Assembly: GCA_040904785.1 (NCBI GenBank)
Contig: JBBDSV010000015.1
Coordinates: forward strand, 1-51,882
Length of the DNA stretch: 51,882 bases
DNA from: JBBDSV01 sp040904785
GTDB taxonomy: Bacteria > Actinomycetota > Nitriliruptoria > Nitriliruptorales > Nitriliruptoraceae
Direction of reading: 5' to 3'
Position numbers and translations under genes: made by a program. Shown piece after piece: positions 18,101 through 25,445 of the stretch (positions within the stretch are counted from its first letter, which is position 1; each line of letters begins with the position of its first letter). The notes beneath the pieces are model-generated. The model saw only the letters and a program-made list of their open reading frames with translations, did not search any database and had not been told where the DNA came from.

Positions 18101-18715
18101 CTCCTGCGCGAGCCGTTCGAGCTGCGGCCACGTTCGCCGCTGCTCCTCGAGGCCATGGTCCATGAGTTCGACGAAGAAACGCTCGGCGGTGTAGATGTCC
18201 TTGAGGTCGCTGAGCACATCGCGTGCACCGTCGACGTCGTCAGCGAGCAATCGCTGATTGACCTCGGAGCCCAAGCAACCGCTCAGCGCGATCATCCCGT
18301 CGCTGTGCTCGTCGAGCAGCTCGAGGTCGACCCGCGGCTTGTACCAATAGCCCTCGAGGTACGCCCGCGTCGACAATGCAACGAGATTGCGATAACCGGC
18401 GTCGGTGGCAGCCAGAGCCGTCAGATGGAAATTGCGCTGTCTGCCGTCGGCACCGCCGAGCCGTTGCTCGTGGCGCGACCCGACTGCCTGATACAGCTCG
18501 GACCCGAGGATCGGGCGCACACCGCGGCTGGTCGCGGCCCGGTAGAAATCCACGAGGCCGAACAGCACCCCGTGGTCGGTGATGGCGACCGCCGGCTGAT
18601 CGTCACGCACGACCTTGTCGACCAGGTCGTCGATGCGTGACGCACCATCGAGCATCGAATATTCCGTGTGCACGTGAAGGTGCACGAAACGGTCGTCGCT
18701 GTCACGTCGCGTCAC
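15173..18715 (-). CDS. dnaE: DNA polymerase III alpha subunit
   Basis: Replicative polymerase, 1180 aa from the GTG at 18715 (GGGGAG about 9-10 nt upstream), the usual size for the DnaE1 type. Domains in order: PHP domain (HLHVHTEYSMLDG, residues 12-24, to about 260); polymerase palm with paired catalytic Asp in MPDIDIDFDDRRR (about 399-406); fingers and thumb with YQEQVMKIA and AYGVVSYQTAWLKAHYP; helix-hairpin-helix; and an OB-fold near 985-1060 (VTVGGVLTALSKK). The PHP His residues look intact, as in actinobacterial DnaE1 enzymes that proofread through PHP. It is expressed separately from rluD, with a 171-bp leader region. The longer open frame upstream of 18715 is not conserved. Confidence 0.96.
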   Translation of the reverse strand: MTRRDSDDRFVHLHVHTEYSMLDGASRIDDLVDKVVRDDQPAVAITDHGVLFGLVDFYRAATSRGVRPILGSELYQAVGSRHEQRLGGADGRQRNFHLTALAATDAGYRNLVALSTRAYLEGYWYKPRVDLELLDEHSDGMIALSGCLGSEVNQRLLADDVDGARDVLSDLKDIYTAERFFVELMDHGLEEQRRTWPQLERLAQELGLRTVITNDSHYTEPDDAEAHDALLCIQTGARITDADRFRFSGPHYYVTTAQQMRQRFADHRAALDTTLDIAEMCDATIEFGLDLLPAFPCPDGLTEAEYLRRKVWAGAVARYGDPVPAEVAQRVEYELSVIEDMGFPAYFLIVADLCEHAREVGIRVGPGRGSAGGSVVAYCTDITRVDPIRHGLIFERFLNPARLQMPDIDIDFDDRRRGEMIRYAAERYGSEHVAQIVTFSTIKAKSAIRDAARVLDEPFKVGDELAKMMPPAVQGRDASLEEAYTKSAELRTARENPTYRRVLETAERLEGLKRQHGIHAAAVIIGANPLTETIPLLQTENGEVVTQYEMHAAEALGLLKMDFLGLRTLTVVSDAERHIRDNRGLDVDLDDPELLGEMDDPATYEMLSTGYTLGVFQLDSAGMQTLVRRLKPTQFEDISALIALYRPGPLGESMHLTFADRKNGIEELRFDHPDLEPILGETYGVIVYQEQVMKIATDLCGFSLAEADALRKAVGKKDRELMEAQREQFTTGALDRGYDRSFVTNLWNLIERFAEYGFNKSHTVAYGVVSYQTAWLKAHYPVEYMAALLTSVKNHKDSKPLYLNECRRMGIPVLPPDINESGADFTPRGDEILFGLTAVRGVGQGIVDAIVDARTRAGAFTNFADFCAKVDSSVLNKRTLENLVLAGAFTPLGHTRRGLLEVYEPIVDAAVQRKRAEAAGQFSLFDGLDAGVAGGADPLDADIEISTEEFDKDQLLKFEREMLGLYVSDHPLFGVERVLDEHVDHSCAQLAELDDGANVTVGGVLTALSKKFTRKGDTYLVATLEDLTGAVEVVFWPATYRVAFEALHEDAVLVIAGRLEVRDGTAKLTANKVVAPDLSEARGAPVVVSFAEAQCTPEAIGRLKAILADHAGAVAVQLRVVQPDGSARLYQLGDDLRVDRRGGLFGDLKAAFGPDAVDIRPVVRTFEPPPRFDDGLRRAG

Positions 18716-18886
18716 TCGTGTGCGCTCCCCAACGTTGCGCGGCTGACGGGCATCTGGCGGCACCACGACGGTGCGTCGAGCATCGCCAACCACGTCGTCG
18801 CGATGGATCACACCGGCGTGTGTCGGGGAAGAACCACACGCCTGTGGTTTCCCCCGCGACCCTAGCAGTCGCATTCGTCGCGTCGA
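18716..18886 (-). promoter_or_regulatory. dnaE upstream region with long hairpin and weak promoter
   Basis: The 171 bp between rluD and dnaE contain no gene. Leftward, TCGACG and TAGGGT (18859-18864) are 16 bp apart, a weak promoter. Directly after it lies a strong stem-loop (18825-18855): AACCACA-GGCG-TGTGGTT forms 7 bp, and GGGGGA below pairs with TTCCCC after one bulged C. The remaining 110 nt to the dnaE start show no further clear element. Confidence 0.45.
18825..18855 (-). other. Strong hairpin in the rluD-dnaE gap
   Basis: A 13-bp, one-bulge stem with a 4-nt loop. It starts 31 nt past the rluD stop, so it could end the lspA-rluD transcript (without a U-tract), or be the first structure of the dnaE leader if the TAGGGT promoter is used. 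Confidence 0.5.
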
Positions 18887-19885
18887 TCACTGCGGCCCAG
18901 ACGAATCCTCGGCGCGCGGCGCGTCGAAACCGTGGTGCGGGCACCGGACACGGTCGACGGGGATCCCACATCGTTCGCACGCCGTGGCCATGTCGTCGGG
19001 CACGGTGTCCACGACCCGAACACGCGCACCGGTGATCGGATGGATGAACTCGAGTTCGATCGCGTGCAGTGCCTGACGCGCCAGACCTACGGCGGCGCTG
19101 AGACCACGCGGCCCGCCGTAGACCGTGTCACCGAGGACGGGATGGCCTGCCCCCGCGAGGTGTACGCGAATCTGGTGCGTGCGTCCCGTCTCGAGTGTGC
19201 AGCACAGCAACGCCGCCTCACCCACGTCACCGTCGCGCTCGACACGTCCCTCGGCAACCAGCGTGTAGTGGGTGACGGCCGGGCGCCCGGACGAGACGAC
19301 GGCGAAGCGCATTCGCATCCGGGGGTCCCGCCCGATCGGGCCATCGATGCGTCCGTGCGCCCGCGCCGGCACGCCGGCCACGAGGGCCAGGTAGCGACGC
19401 GTCACCGCGCGTGCCGCAATGGCCTTCACGAGCGCGCCGTGGGCCGCCGCGGTTCGCGCGACGATGATCAGCCCACTCGTATCGCGATCGAGTCGATGGA
19501 CGATCCCGGGACGTCCCGGATCACCGACTCCGTCGGGCACCAGCTCGGCGGCGCGCAATGCGTCGGCGAGCGTGTCACCCTCATGGCCCGATCCGGGGTG
19601 AACGACGAGGCCCGCAGGTTTGGACAACACCAGCAGGTGCTCGTCCTCGTACCGCACCGGCGGAACGGCAGGCGCCAAGGTGTCAGGAGCCGCCGGACGT
19701 TCGCGCACGGCGATCCGTTGACCGAGGCTCACACGCAAGGAGCGCGGCGCGATCGAGTCGTCGACCGTGACCTCGCCTGCGTCGATGCGACGCGCCGCCT
19801 GCGCACGCGAGATGCCCGCCATATCAGCGACGACGACGTCGAGCCGCGCACCGTCGTGCGCCGCGTCGACGGCGAACGTGTTCAC
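18887..19885 (-). CDS. rluD: RluD-type 23S rRNA pseudouridine synthase with Cys/His tail
   Basis: Isomerises uridines in helix 69 of 23S rRNA in the family prototype. From the GTG at 19885, which overlaps the lspA stop by 4 nt, it has 332 aa. Residues 10-60 are an S4 domain (ARLDVVVADMAGISRAQAARR). The catalytic Asp is D133 in HRLDRDTSGL, and the usual TGRTHQIRVHLA block is present. The last 34 residues are unusual: a short segment with CERC, then CPHH (Cys near 303, 306, 314; His 316, 317), resembling a small metal site, then an acidic end. The neighbourhood (lspA, rluD, dnaE) is a conserved actinobacterial order. The exact target uridines are inferred from family. Confidence 0.92.
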   Translation of the reverse strand: MNTFAVDAAHDGARLDVVVADMAGISRAQAARRIDAGEVTVDDSIAPRSLRVSLGQRIAVRERPAAPDTLAPAVPPVRYEDEHLLVLSKPAGLVVHPGSGHEGDTLADALRAAELVPDGVGDPGRPGIVHRLDRDTSGLIIVARTAAAHGALVKAIAARAVTRRYLALVAGVPARAHGRIDGPIGRDPRMRMRFAVVSSGRPAVTHYTLVAEGRVERDGDVGEAALLCCTLETGRTHQIRVHLAGAGHPVLGDTVYGGPRGLSAAVGLARQALHAIELEFIHPITGARVRVVDTVPDDMATACERCGIPVDRVRCPHHGFDAPRAEDSSGPQ

Positions 19886-20406
19886 GAGCGGCGCTCGTCC
19901 ACCCAGAGCGATACGGCGAGACAGATGAAACCGACGGTGATCGCAGCATCGGCGACGTTGAAGCGCGGGAATGTGCCCCAGGCGACGAAGTCGACGACGT
20001 GCCCGCCGCCGAAGCCGCCACCCGGCGCGCCGGCGCGGAATACGCGGTCGATGGCATTGCCCATGGCACCGGCAAGCAGTAGGCCGAAGGCGACCGCCTG
20101 CCACCGATTCGGGACGCGCGGCAACGATTGGAAGACGATGACACCGACGACGACGGTGACGGCGAGGAACAACCACGGTGGCGCCGGTACGCCGAAGGCC
20201 CCGTGCGGGTTGTAGACGAGCTGCCACCCGATGTGTCGGGACAGCCACGGAACGAACTCCCCGGGGACGAGTACGTGTTCGACAGCCGTCTTGACGACCT
20301 GGTCGAGCACGGTGAACACGAGTGCGATGCCCAGACCGAGCATCCGGGCACGACGAGGCGCAGGTGACGTGTCGATTGCGATCTCGTCGGCGTTGGGGAT
20401 CGGCAC
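19882..20406 (-). CDS. lspA: Prolipoprotein signal peptidase
   Basis: Aspartic membrane protease (signal peptidase II) that cleaves signal peptides at lipobox cysteines after Lgt acylation; its substrates would include the opu receptor in this window. Four hydrophobic segments follow a hydrophilic N-terminus. The two catalytic Asp are in GAMGNAIDRVF and RFNVADAAITVG, and the conserved Asn in VYNPHGAFG is present. The GTG at 20406 gives 174 aa and just clears the traR-like stop; an upstream start at 20451 (189 aa) would overlap it by 40 nt. The short Pro/Arg-rich N-terminal extension is not family-typical. Confidence 0.93.
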   Translation of the reverse strand: MPIPNADEIAIDTSPAPRRARMLGLGIALVFTVLDQVVKTAVEHVLVPGEFVPWLSRHIGWQLVYNPHGAFGVPAPPWLFLAVTVVVGVIVFQSLPRVPNRWQAVAFGLLLAGAMGNAIDRVFRAGAPGGGFGGGHVVDFVAWGTFPRFNVADAAITVGFICLAVSLWVDERRS

Positions 20407-20411
20407 GTCGC

Positions 20412-20789
20412 TCAGCGGCCGGACTCGTCGCGGCGTTTGCAGCTCATGCACAGCGTCGCGTACGGCAGCGCTTCAAGACGCGCCAATTCGATCGGATTGC
20501 CACACCGCTCGCACGTTCCATAGGTCCCGTTGTCGATGCGGCGTACGGCGTCGTCGATTTGCTCGAGGATGTTCTTGGCGTGGTTCGACAGCGACTGCGC
20601 GGTCTCTCGTTCGAAACTCGCCGATCCGCTGTCGGCCGGATCGTCATCGAATCCCGCGTCTCGCCAGTTCTTGACGTCAGCTTCAGCATCGAGATCGGCG
20701 ACCTGTTCGAGCAATTGCGCGCGCTCGTCGAGGAGTGCGTCGCGGATGCCACGCAATTGCGTCTTGGTGAGTGCTTTTCGCTTCGGCAT
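20412..20789 (-). CDS. TraR/DksA-family C4 zinc-finger protein
   Basis: A 125-aa protein with an N-terminal helical hairpin rich in charged residues (about 5-85, coiled-coil-like) and a C4 zinc finger CERCGNPIELARLEALPY followed by CMSCK (Cys 93, 96, 114, 117). This is the layout of DksA/TraR proteins that insert into the RNA polymerase secondary channel. The tip lacks the classic DksA Asp-x-x-Asp-Ala context, although DDDPAD lies nearby, so ppGpp-type function cannot be assumed. In actinobacteria such genes commonly lie next to lspA and ileS. ATG at 20789; five bp before lspA, so probably one operon with lspA and rluD. Confidence 0.88.
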   Translation of the reverse strand: MPKRKALTKTQLRGIRDALLDERAQLLEQVADLDAEADVKNWRDAGFDDDPADSGSASFERETAQSLSNHAKNILEQIDDAVRRIDNGTYGTCERCGNPIELARLEALPYATLCMSCKRRDESGR

Positions 20790-20956
20790 GGCGGCGGAAG
20801 ATAGCACGCCGGGTCTCCACGGGGACGAGAGCTGCACCGTAGACTCCCGCTCCCGCGTGCACGACCGCGATCCGGCAGCGCGCGACGACCGCCGCGCGGC
20901 GTGTCCGACGGCTGGCCTTTGCCCCTGCACGGATCGCCCGACGACGAGCGAACATC
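20790..20956. promoter_or_regulatory. Divergent region between traR-like gene and ileS
   Basis: These 167 bp must contain two divergent promoters. A rightward TAGACT lies near 20850, but I see no clear -35 partner. The region has no TGGNACC or other T-box signature, so ileS is not under an obvious tRNA-sensing leader. Confidence 0.4.
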
Positions 20957-23900
20957 GTGGACAAGCCTTCGGCCGAGACAGCGACCGCATCCAACGTCTG
21001 GCCCCCCGTGGAGGCGAATCCGAACTTCGCGGCGTTGGAAACACAGATGCTCCAGCGTTGGGACGACGAGCACGTGTTCGCACGCAGCATCGACCAGCGG
21101 ACCGACGGCCCGGTCTTCACGTTCTACGAGGGCCCCCCGACTGCGAACGGCCGACCCGGCACGCACCACGTCGAAGCGCGTGTCTTCAAGGACATCTTCC
21201 CGCGGTACCGCACCATGAAGGGATGGTCCGTCCGACGCAAGGCGGGGTGGGACTGCCACGGCCTGCCCGTCGAGTTGGAAGTCGAACGCGAACTCGGGCT
21301 CAATTCGAAGGCCGACATCGAGGCCTATGGGATCGAAGCCTTCAACGCGAAGTGCCGCGAGTCCGTGCAGCGCTACGTGCAGGCGTTCGAGGAGCTCACC
21401 GAGCGCATCGGCTTCTGGATCGACACGTCGGACCCATATCGGACGATGGATTCGAGCTACGTCGACAGTCTGTGGTGGGGACTGGCGCAATTGTGGCAAC
21501 GGGATCTGATCTTCCGCGACTTCCGCGTCACCCCGTACTGCGCCCGGTGCGGAACGGGGCTTTCGGATGCCGAGGTCGCTCAGGGCTATCGCGAGGTGAC
21601 GGACCCGTCCGTCTTCGTCCGGTTCCCGATCACCAGCGGCCGCCTCGAGTCGCTTGGCGCGTCACTCGTGGTGTGGACGACGACGCCATGGACGCTGCCC
21701 GCGAACGTCGCATGTGCCGTTGGTGAGCAGATCGGCTACGTCCTCGTACGGACGAGCAGTTTCGGGCGCGAGGACGAATTGCTGGTCGTCGCGAGCGAAC
21801 TCGCCGCGCGCGTGTTGGGTGACGACATGGCCGTCGTCGAGCACCTTACGGCCGACGATCTCATTGGGCTGACCTACGCGCGGCCATTCACTTTCGTCGA
21901 GGTCGACGCAGACGCAAAGCATGGCTACGTGACGATTGCGGATTTCGTCACGGCGTCCGAAGGATCGGGCATCGTCCACATGGCGCCCGCGTTCGGCGCC
22001 GACGACATGTCCATCGGGCGGCGAGAGGGCCTGCCAACCCTCAATCCCGTCGACGCCGAAGGACGTTTCACCCACGGTCCGTGGCAGGGCGTGTTCGTCA
22101 AAGACGCCGATCCCGTGATCGTCACCGATCTGCGTTCACGCGGACTCCTGATCACCGAACACGCATACCCCCACACGTACCCGTTCTGCTGGCGGTGCGA
22201 TCGCCCGCTCATCTACTGGGCCAAGCCCTCGTGGTACATCCGAACGACGGCCAAGCGGGATGAGCTGCTGGCGAACAATGCCACGATCGACTGGCATCCC
22301 GAACACATCCGTGAGGGACGCTTCGGAAACTGGCTCGAGAACAACGTCGACTGGGCGCTGTCTCGCGATCGGTACTGGGGCACACCCCTACCGTTCTGGT
22401 GTTGCGACCAGTGCGACCACATCGAGGTCGTCGCATCTCGTCGACACCTTGCCGAGGTCTCCGGGCTCAATGTCGCCGACGTCGATCCCCATCGCCCCTA
22501 TGTCGATGCCATCACCTGGGCGTGCCCCTCGTGCGAACAGGGCACGCTCTCCAGGGTCGCCGATGTCGCCGATGCGTGGTTCGACTCGGGCGGCATGCCC
22601 TATGCGCAGTGGGGGTATCCGCACCAGGGACACGACGAGTTCGCCCGCCACTTTCCCGCTGACTACATCTGCGAGGCGATCGACCAGACACGCGGATGGT
22701 TCTACACCTTGCTCGCTGAGTCGACGCTGCTCTTCGACGACACGGCGTATCGCACCTGCCTGTGCCTTGGCCACATCGTGGACGAGGATGGACGCAAGAT
22801 GTCGAAGTCAGCGGGCAACGTGCTCGACCCGTGGGAACTCATCGAACAACACGGGGCCGATGCCCTGCGGTGGCTGATGTTCGCCGAGGGCAACCCCTGG
22901 GTGAGCCGACGCATCGGCCACCACCTGCTCGAGGACGTCGTTCGTCGCTTCCTGCTCACCGTGTGGAATACACACGTGTTCTTCCTCACCTACGCGCGCA
23001 TCGACGGCTTCACGCTCGACACGCCAGCGCCGCCGGTCGGAGCACGCCCCGCATCCGACCGATGGATCCTCGCCGAGCTGGCACATCTGATCGACGTGGT
23101 CGATACCGCGCTCGACCGCTACGACGTCTCGGCAGCCACACGAAACCTGGAACGGTTCGTTGATGATCTGTCGAACTGGTATGTCCGGCGCAACCGCCGC
23201 CGATTCTGGAAGGCGGCGGCCGAGGCACCCGAGGACAAGGCTGCGGCGTACCACACATTGCACAGCTGCCTGACCACGCTCGCAGGACTGCTGGCGCCCT
23301 TCGTGCCGTTTCTCGCAGACCGTCTGTGGCACGACCTGTGTGTCGTTCCTGGCGGCGACGCGGTCGCGCCGTCGGTCCATCTCACCGAGTTCCCTGTCGC
23401 CGATCCGGCGTGGCGCGATGACGCGCTCCGAACGGCGATGGCAACGACACGCCGAGTCGTCGAACTTGGACGCCAGGCGCGCAATGACAGCGGCGTTCGG
23501 GTCCGGCAGCCACTACAACGAGCGCTTGTCAGCGTGCCCGCCGGCGAACGTGATGGGCTGCGCGCGTTGGTATCGGAGGTCATCGATGAACTCAACGTCA
23601 AGTCCGTCGAGATCACCGGGGACACCTCGGACGTGGTGACCACGCGCCTGAAACCCAACTTCCGTGCACTCGGTCCGGTGTTTCAGCAGGACGCACCTCG
23701 CATCGCCGCCGCAATCAACGATCTCGACGACGAGACTGCGGCGCAGGTTGCGCGCGACCTCACCAAGGGCACGGCCACGATCGACATCGACGGTCATTCC
23801 TGCGAAGTGCAGGCCGACATGGTCCAGATCGTCACGGTTCCGCGAACCGGTTGGGCGGTCGCCTCAGACGGCACGACCGCGTTCGCGCTCGACACGACGG

Positions 23901-24169
23901 TGACGCACGAACTTGAGGTCGAGGGCGCCGCGCGGGAACTCATCCGTGCGATCAACGACGTACGCAAGCAGCAGGACCTCGCCCTCGACGCGCGGATTCA
24001 CGTCGCGCTCGACGTCTCGCCCGCCACACTTCTCGACGAACTCCGCGTCCACGAGACCGCCATCGCCCGTGACGTGCTCGCCGCTTCGATGACGACCGCC
24101 GCCCTCGACGACGGCACCGAGGTCTCCCTGGGCGAACTCGGCCGCGCGCGATTCCGGATCACGACATGA
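20957..24169 (+). CDS. ileS: Isoleucyl-tRNA synthetase
   Basis: Class I synthetase that charges tRNA-Ile and edits Val. At 1070 aa it matches the longer, eukaryote-like (type 2) IleS rather than the roughly 940-aa bacterial type. The ATP-binding HIGH region is FYEGPPTANGRPGTHH (about 57-71), the CP1 editing domain has TTPWTLPANVA, and KMSKS is at about 614-618 (GRKMSKSAGNV). The C-terminal anticodon domain contains the tryptophan-bearing FVDDLSNWYVRRNRRRFW. The start is GTG with no strong ribosome site. Type 2 enzymes are often less sensitive to mupirocin; that is family knowledge, not shown here. It ends in a 4-nt overlap with the next gene. Confidence 0.96.
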   Translation: MDKPSAETATASNVWPPVEANPNFAALETQMLQRWDDEHVFARSIDQRTDGPVFTFYEGPPTANGRPGTHHVEARVFKDIFPRYRTMKGWSVRRKAGWDCHGLPVELEVERELGLNSKADIEAYGIEAFNAKCRESVQRYVQAFEELTERIGFWIDTSDPYRTMDSSYVDSLWWGLAQLWQRDLIFRDFRVTPYCARCGTGLSDAEVAQGYREVTDPSVFVRFPITSGRLESLGASLVVWTTTPWTLPANVACAVGEQIGYVLVRTSSFGREDELLVVASELAARVLGDDMAVVEHLTADDLIGLTYARPFTFVEVDADAKHGYVTIADFVTASEGSGIVHMAPAFGADDMSIGRREGLPTLNPVDAEGRFTHGPWQGVFVKDADPVIVTDLRSRGLLITEHAYPHTYPFCWRCDRPLIYWAKPSWYIRTTAKRDELLANNATIDWHPEHIREGRFGNWLENNVDWALSRDRYWGTPLPFWCCDQCDHIEVVASRRHLAEVSGLNVADVDPHRPYVDAITWACPSCEQGTLSRVADVADAWFDSGGMPYAQWGYPHQGHDEFARHFPADYICEAIDQTRGWFYTLLAESTLLFDDTAYRTCLCLGHIVDEDGRKMSKSAGNVLDPWELIEQHGADALRWLMFAEGNPWVSRRIGHHLLEDVVRRFLLTVWNTHVFFLTYARIDGFTLDTPAPPVGARPASDRWILAELAHLIDVVDTALDRYDVSAATRNLERFVDDLSNWYVRRNRRRFWKAAAEAPEDKAAAYHTLHSCLTTLAGLLAPFVPFLADRLWHDLCVVPGGDAVAPSVHLTEFPVADPAWRDDALRTAMATTRRVVELGRQARNDSGVRVRQPLQRALVSVPAGERDGLRALVSEVIDELNVKSVEITGDTSDVVTTRLKPNFRALGPVFQQDAPRIAAAINDLDDETAAQVARDLTKGTATIDIDGHSCEVQADMVQIVTVPRTGWAVASDGTTAFALDTTVTHELEVEGAARELIRAINDVRKQQDLALDARIHVALDVSPATLLDELRVHETAIARDVLAASMTTAALDDGTEVSLGELGRARFRITT

Positions 24170-24771
24170 GGGCACTGGCGCGTTGGGTGGCGACCGCGAC
24201 GGCCGTTGCGGCGATCATCGGTGTCGCGCGCCAGCGGCGCGAAGCGCTCGCCGTGCGGCGCGGCGAACTCGAACCCGCCTCAGCAATGGCGGATCTGCTC
24301 CCGCAGGTCGAGTACGGCGTCATCGCCGGCCGCATCGCGCGATGGACGCCCGAGGCGACGCAGCCGGTCCGACCGGGCCGTGCACGACTGTGGTCGGCAC
24401 CCTTGACCCTGTGTGGCTTCTTCGTCGCCCGCCTCGGCGGCGCTACACCAAGGTGGGATGAAGACCACGCGTGCTATGTCGCCATCGGTGTCGGCGGGCT
24501 GTCGCGCCTGCTGCTCCGCCGTGTCGGCGCGCATGCAAACACCATCGGTCAGGTGGTGATCATCACTGTCCACCATCCGTCTGCCGCACTCGTCGCGCAT
24601 GAGGCGATGCATGTGCGGCAGATGGAGCGGTTCGGTCCACTCATGCCCCTGCTCTACGTCTGGATGGGGGCCCTGTACGGCTATCGCGACAATCCATTCG
24701 AGCATGCCGCGCGCGCCGGCGCACGGCGTGCCGTCACCACGAATCCGCCCGACGAGACACCGCCTCGGTGA
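24166..24771 (+). CDS. Conserved protein with HExxH and NPFE motifs, possible metallopeptidase
   Basis: No experimentally known function that I recognise. The 201-aa protein has a hydrophobic N-terminal stretch (about 6-20) and a middle hydrophobic segment, then HEAMH (145-149) within a block reading HVRQMERFGPLMPLLY and YRDNPFEHAAR. HExxH plus a Glu 30 residues later (E179) is the zinc-ligand pattern of gluzincin peptidases, although the protein is much shorter than known members. I recall similar blocks (HVRQYERWGP, YRDNPFE) in uncharacterised proteins of other bacteria. The ATG overlaps the ileS stop by 4 nt, so it is cotranslated with ileS. Its last 38 bp overlap the 3' end of the convergent DivIVA-like gene. 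Confidence 0.75.
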   Translation: MRALARWVATATAVAAIIGVARQRREALAVRRGELEPASAMADLLPQVEYGVIAGRIARWTPEATQPVRPGRARLWSAPLTLCGFFVARLGGATPRWDEDHACYVAIGVGGLSRLLLRRVGAHANTIGQVVIITVHHPSAALVAHEAMHVRQMERFGPLMPLLYVWMGALYGYRDNPFEHAARAGARRAVTTNPPDETPPR

Positions 24772-25156
24772 CCGCCTTGGGTACCGGCCGCGGTTGATCC
24801 GCTCGTGCATCTGCCCATGCCGCGTCGAGGGCACGGCGGAGCCGGGCGATCTCTTCCCGCAATACCCTCTGTTCCTCCTCGGAACGCGCCAGCGCGGCAC
24901 GCAGTGCCGCAACGTCGCCCTCATCCGGGCCGGTCTGCGGACCTGCGTCGGATGCAGGTTCTCGACTGGGTTCGCGCTCGCGATCGGTGTTGGCGGGTGC
25001 ATCGTCGGCAGTGGCGGCCAGTTCCGCGAGTTCGCGCGACATGCGATGGACGTGCAGCGCGATCCGGTCGAGTGCCGCGTCGACCTCGTCGGGGTCGTAG
25101 CCGAGAAGCGCTCGCGAAAACGTCAGTGCGTCGATGTCTTGTGGAGTCAGCGACAT
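24734..25156 (-). CDS. DivIVA-like coiled-coil protein
   Basis: Predicted polar or septal scaffold. Residues 2-33 match the DivIVA lipid-binding N-terminal domain (LTPQDIDALTFSRALLGYDPDEVDAALDRI), then an acidic, proline-containing linker (about 45-75) and a short coiled coil (about 78-115). At 140 aa it is much shorter than Wag31/DivIVA of mycobacteria or streptomycetes (about 260 or more), so it may be a small DivIVA-domain protein rather than the main polar growth factor. It ends the dcw gene run, after yggT, and its 3' end overlaps the convergent HExxH gene by 38 bp. Confidence 0.85.
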   Translation of the reverse strand: MSLTPQDIDALTFSRALLGYDPDEVDAALDRIALHVHRMSRELAELAATADDAPANTDREREPSREPASDAGPQTGPDEGDVAALRAALARSEEEQRVLREEIARLRRALDAAWADARADQPRPVPKAVTEAVSRRADSW

Positions 25157-25181
25157 CGGAGACTTCCGTGGACTGCGGAGA

Positions 25182-25445
25182 TCACAGGCCGAGCGAACAG
25201 ACGAAGCGCTGCAGCACGATCACGCCGAAGAACACCACCAGGATCGACAGGTCGAGTGCAACCCCGCCCAGGCGCACCGGCGGCAGCACGCGGCGGACGG
25301 GCGCGGCCACCGGTTCAACGAGTCGTCGCACACCGGCCACGAAGGGCATGATCGGTTCCGGTGGCCGGGGAATCCACGAGAACACGACGTAAGCGAGAAG
25401 CACGAACCAGTAGATCTGGAGCAGGAAGCAGACCAGCCCGCCCAT
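25182..25445 (-). CDS. YggT family membrane protein
   Basis: An 87-aa protein with two hydrophobic segments (about 3-24 and 60-84) joined by a proline/arginine-rich loop (PVRRVLPPVRLGGVALDLS), the standard YggT layout. Function is not established; plant and cyanobacterial relatives act in cytochrome assembly and nucleoid partition, and in Gram-positives the gene sits beside sepF and divIVA. The ATG shares one base with the sepF stop (TGATG), so translation is coupled. Twenty-five bp separate it from the DivIVA-like gene. Confidence 0.9.
   Translation of the reverse strand: MGGLVCFLLQIYWFVLLAYVVFSWIPRPPEPIMPFVAGVRRLVEPVAAPVRRVLPPVRLGGVALDLSILVVFFGVIVLQRFVCSLGL

Noticed and set aside
20790..20956. 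T-box leader for ileS
   Set aside because: Actinobacterial ileS genes often have one, so I looked for TGGNACC and an antiterminator. Neither is present in the 167 bp upstream.
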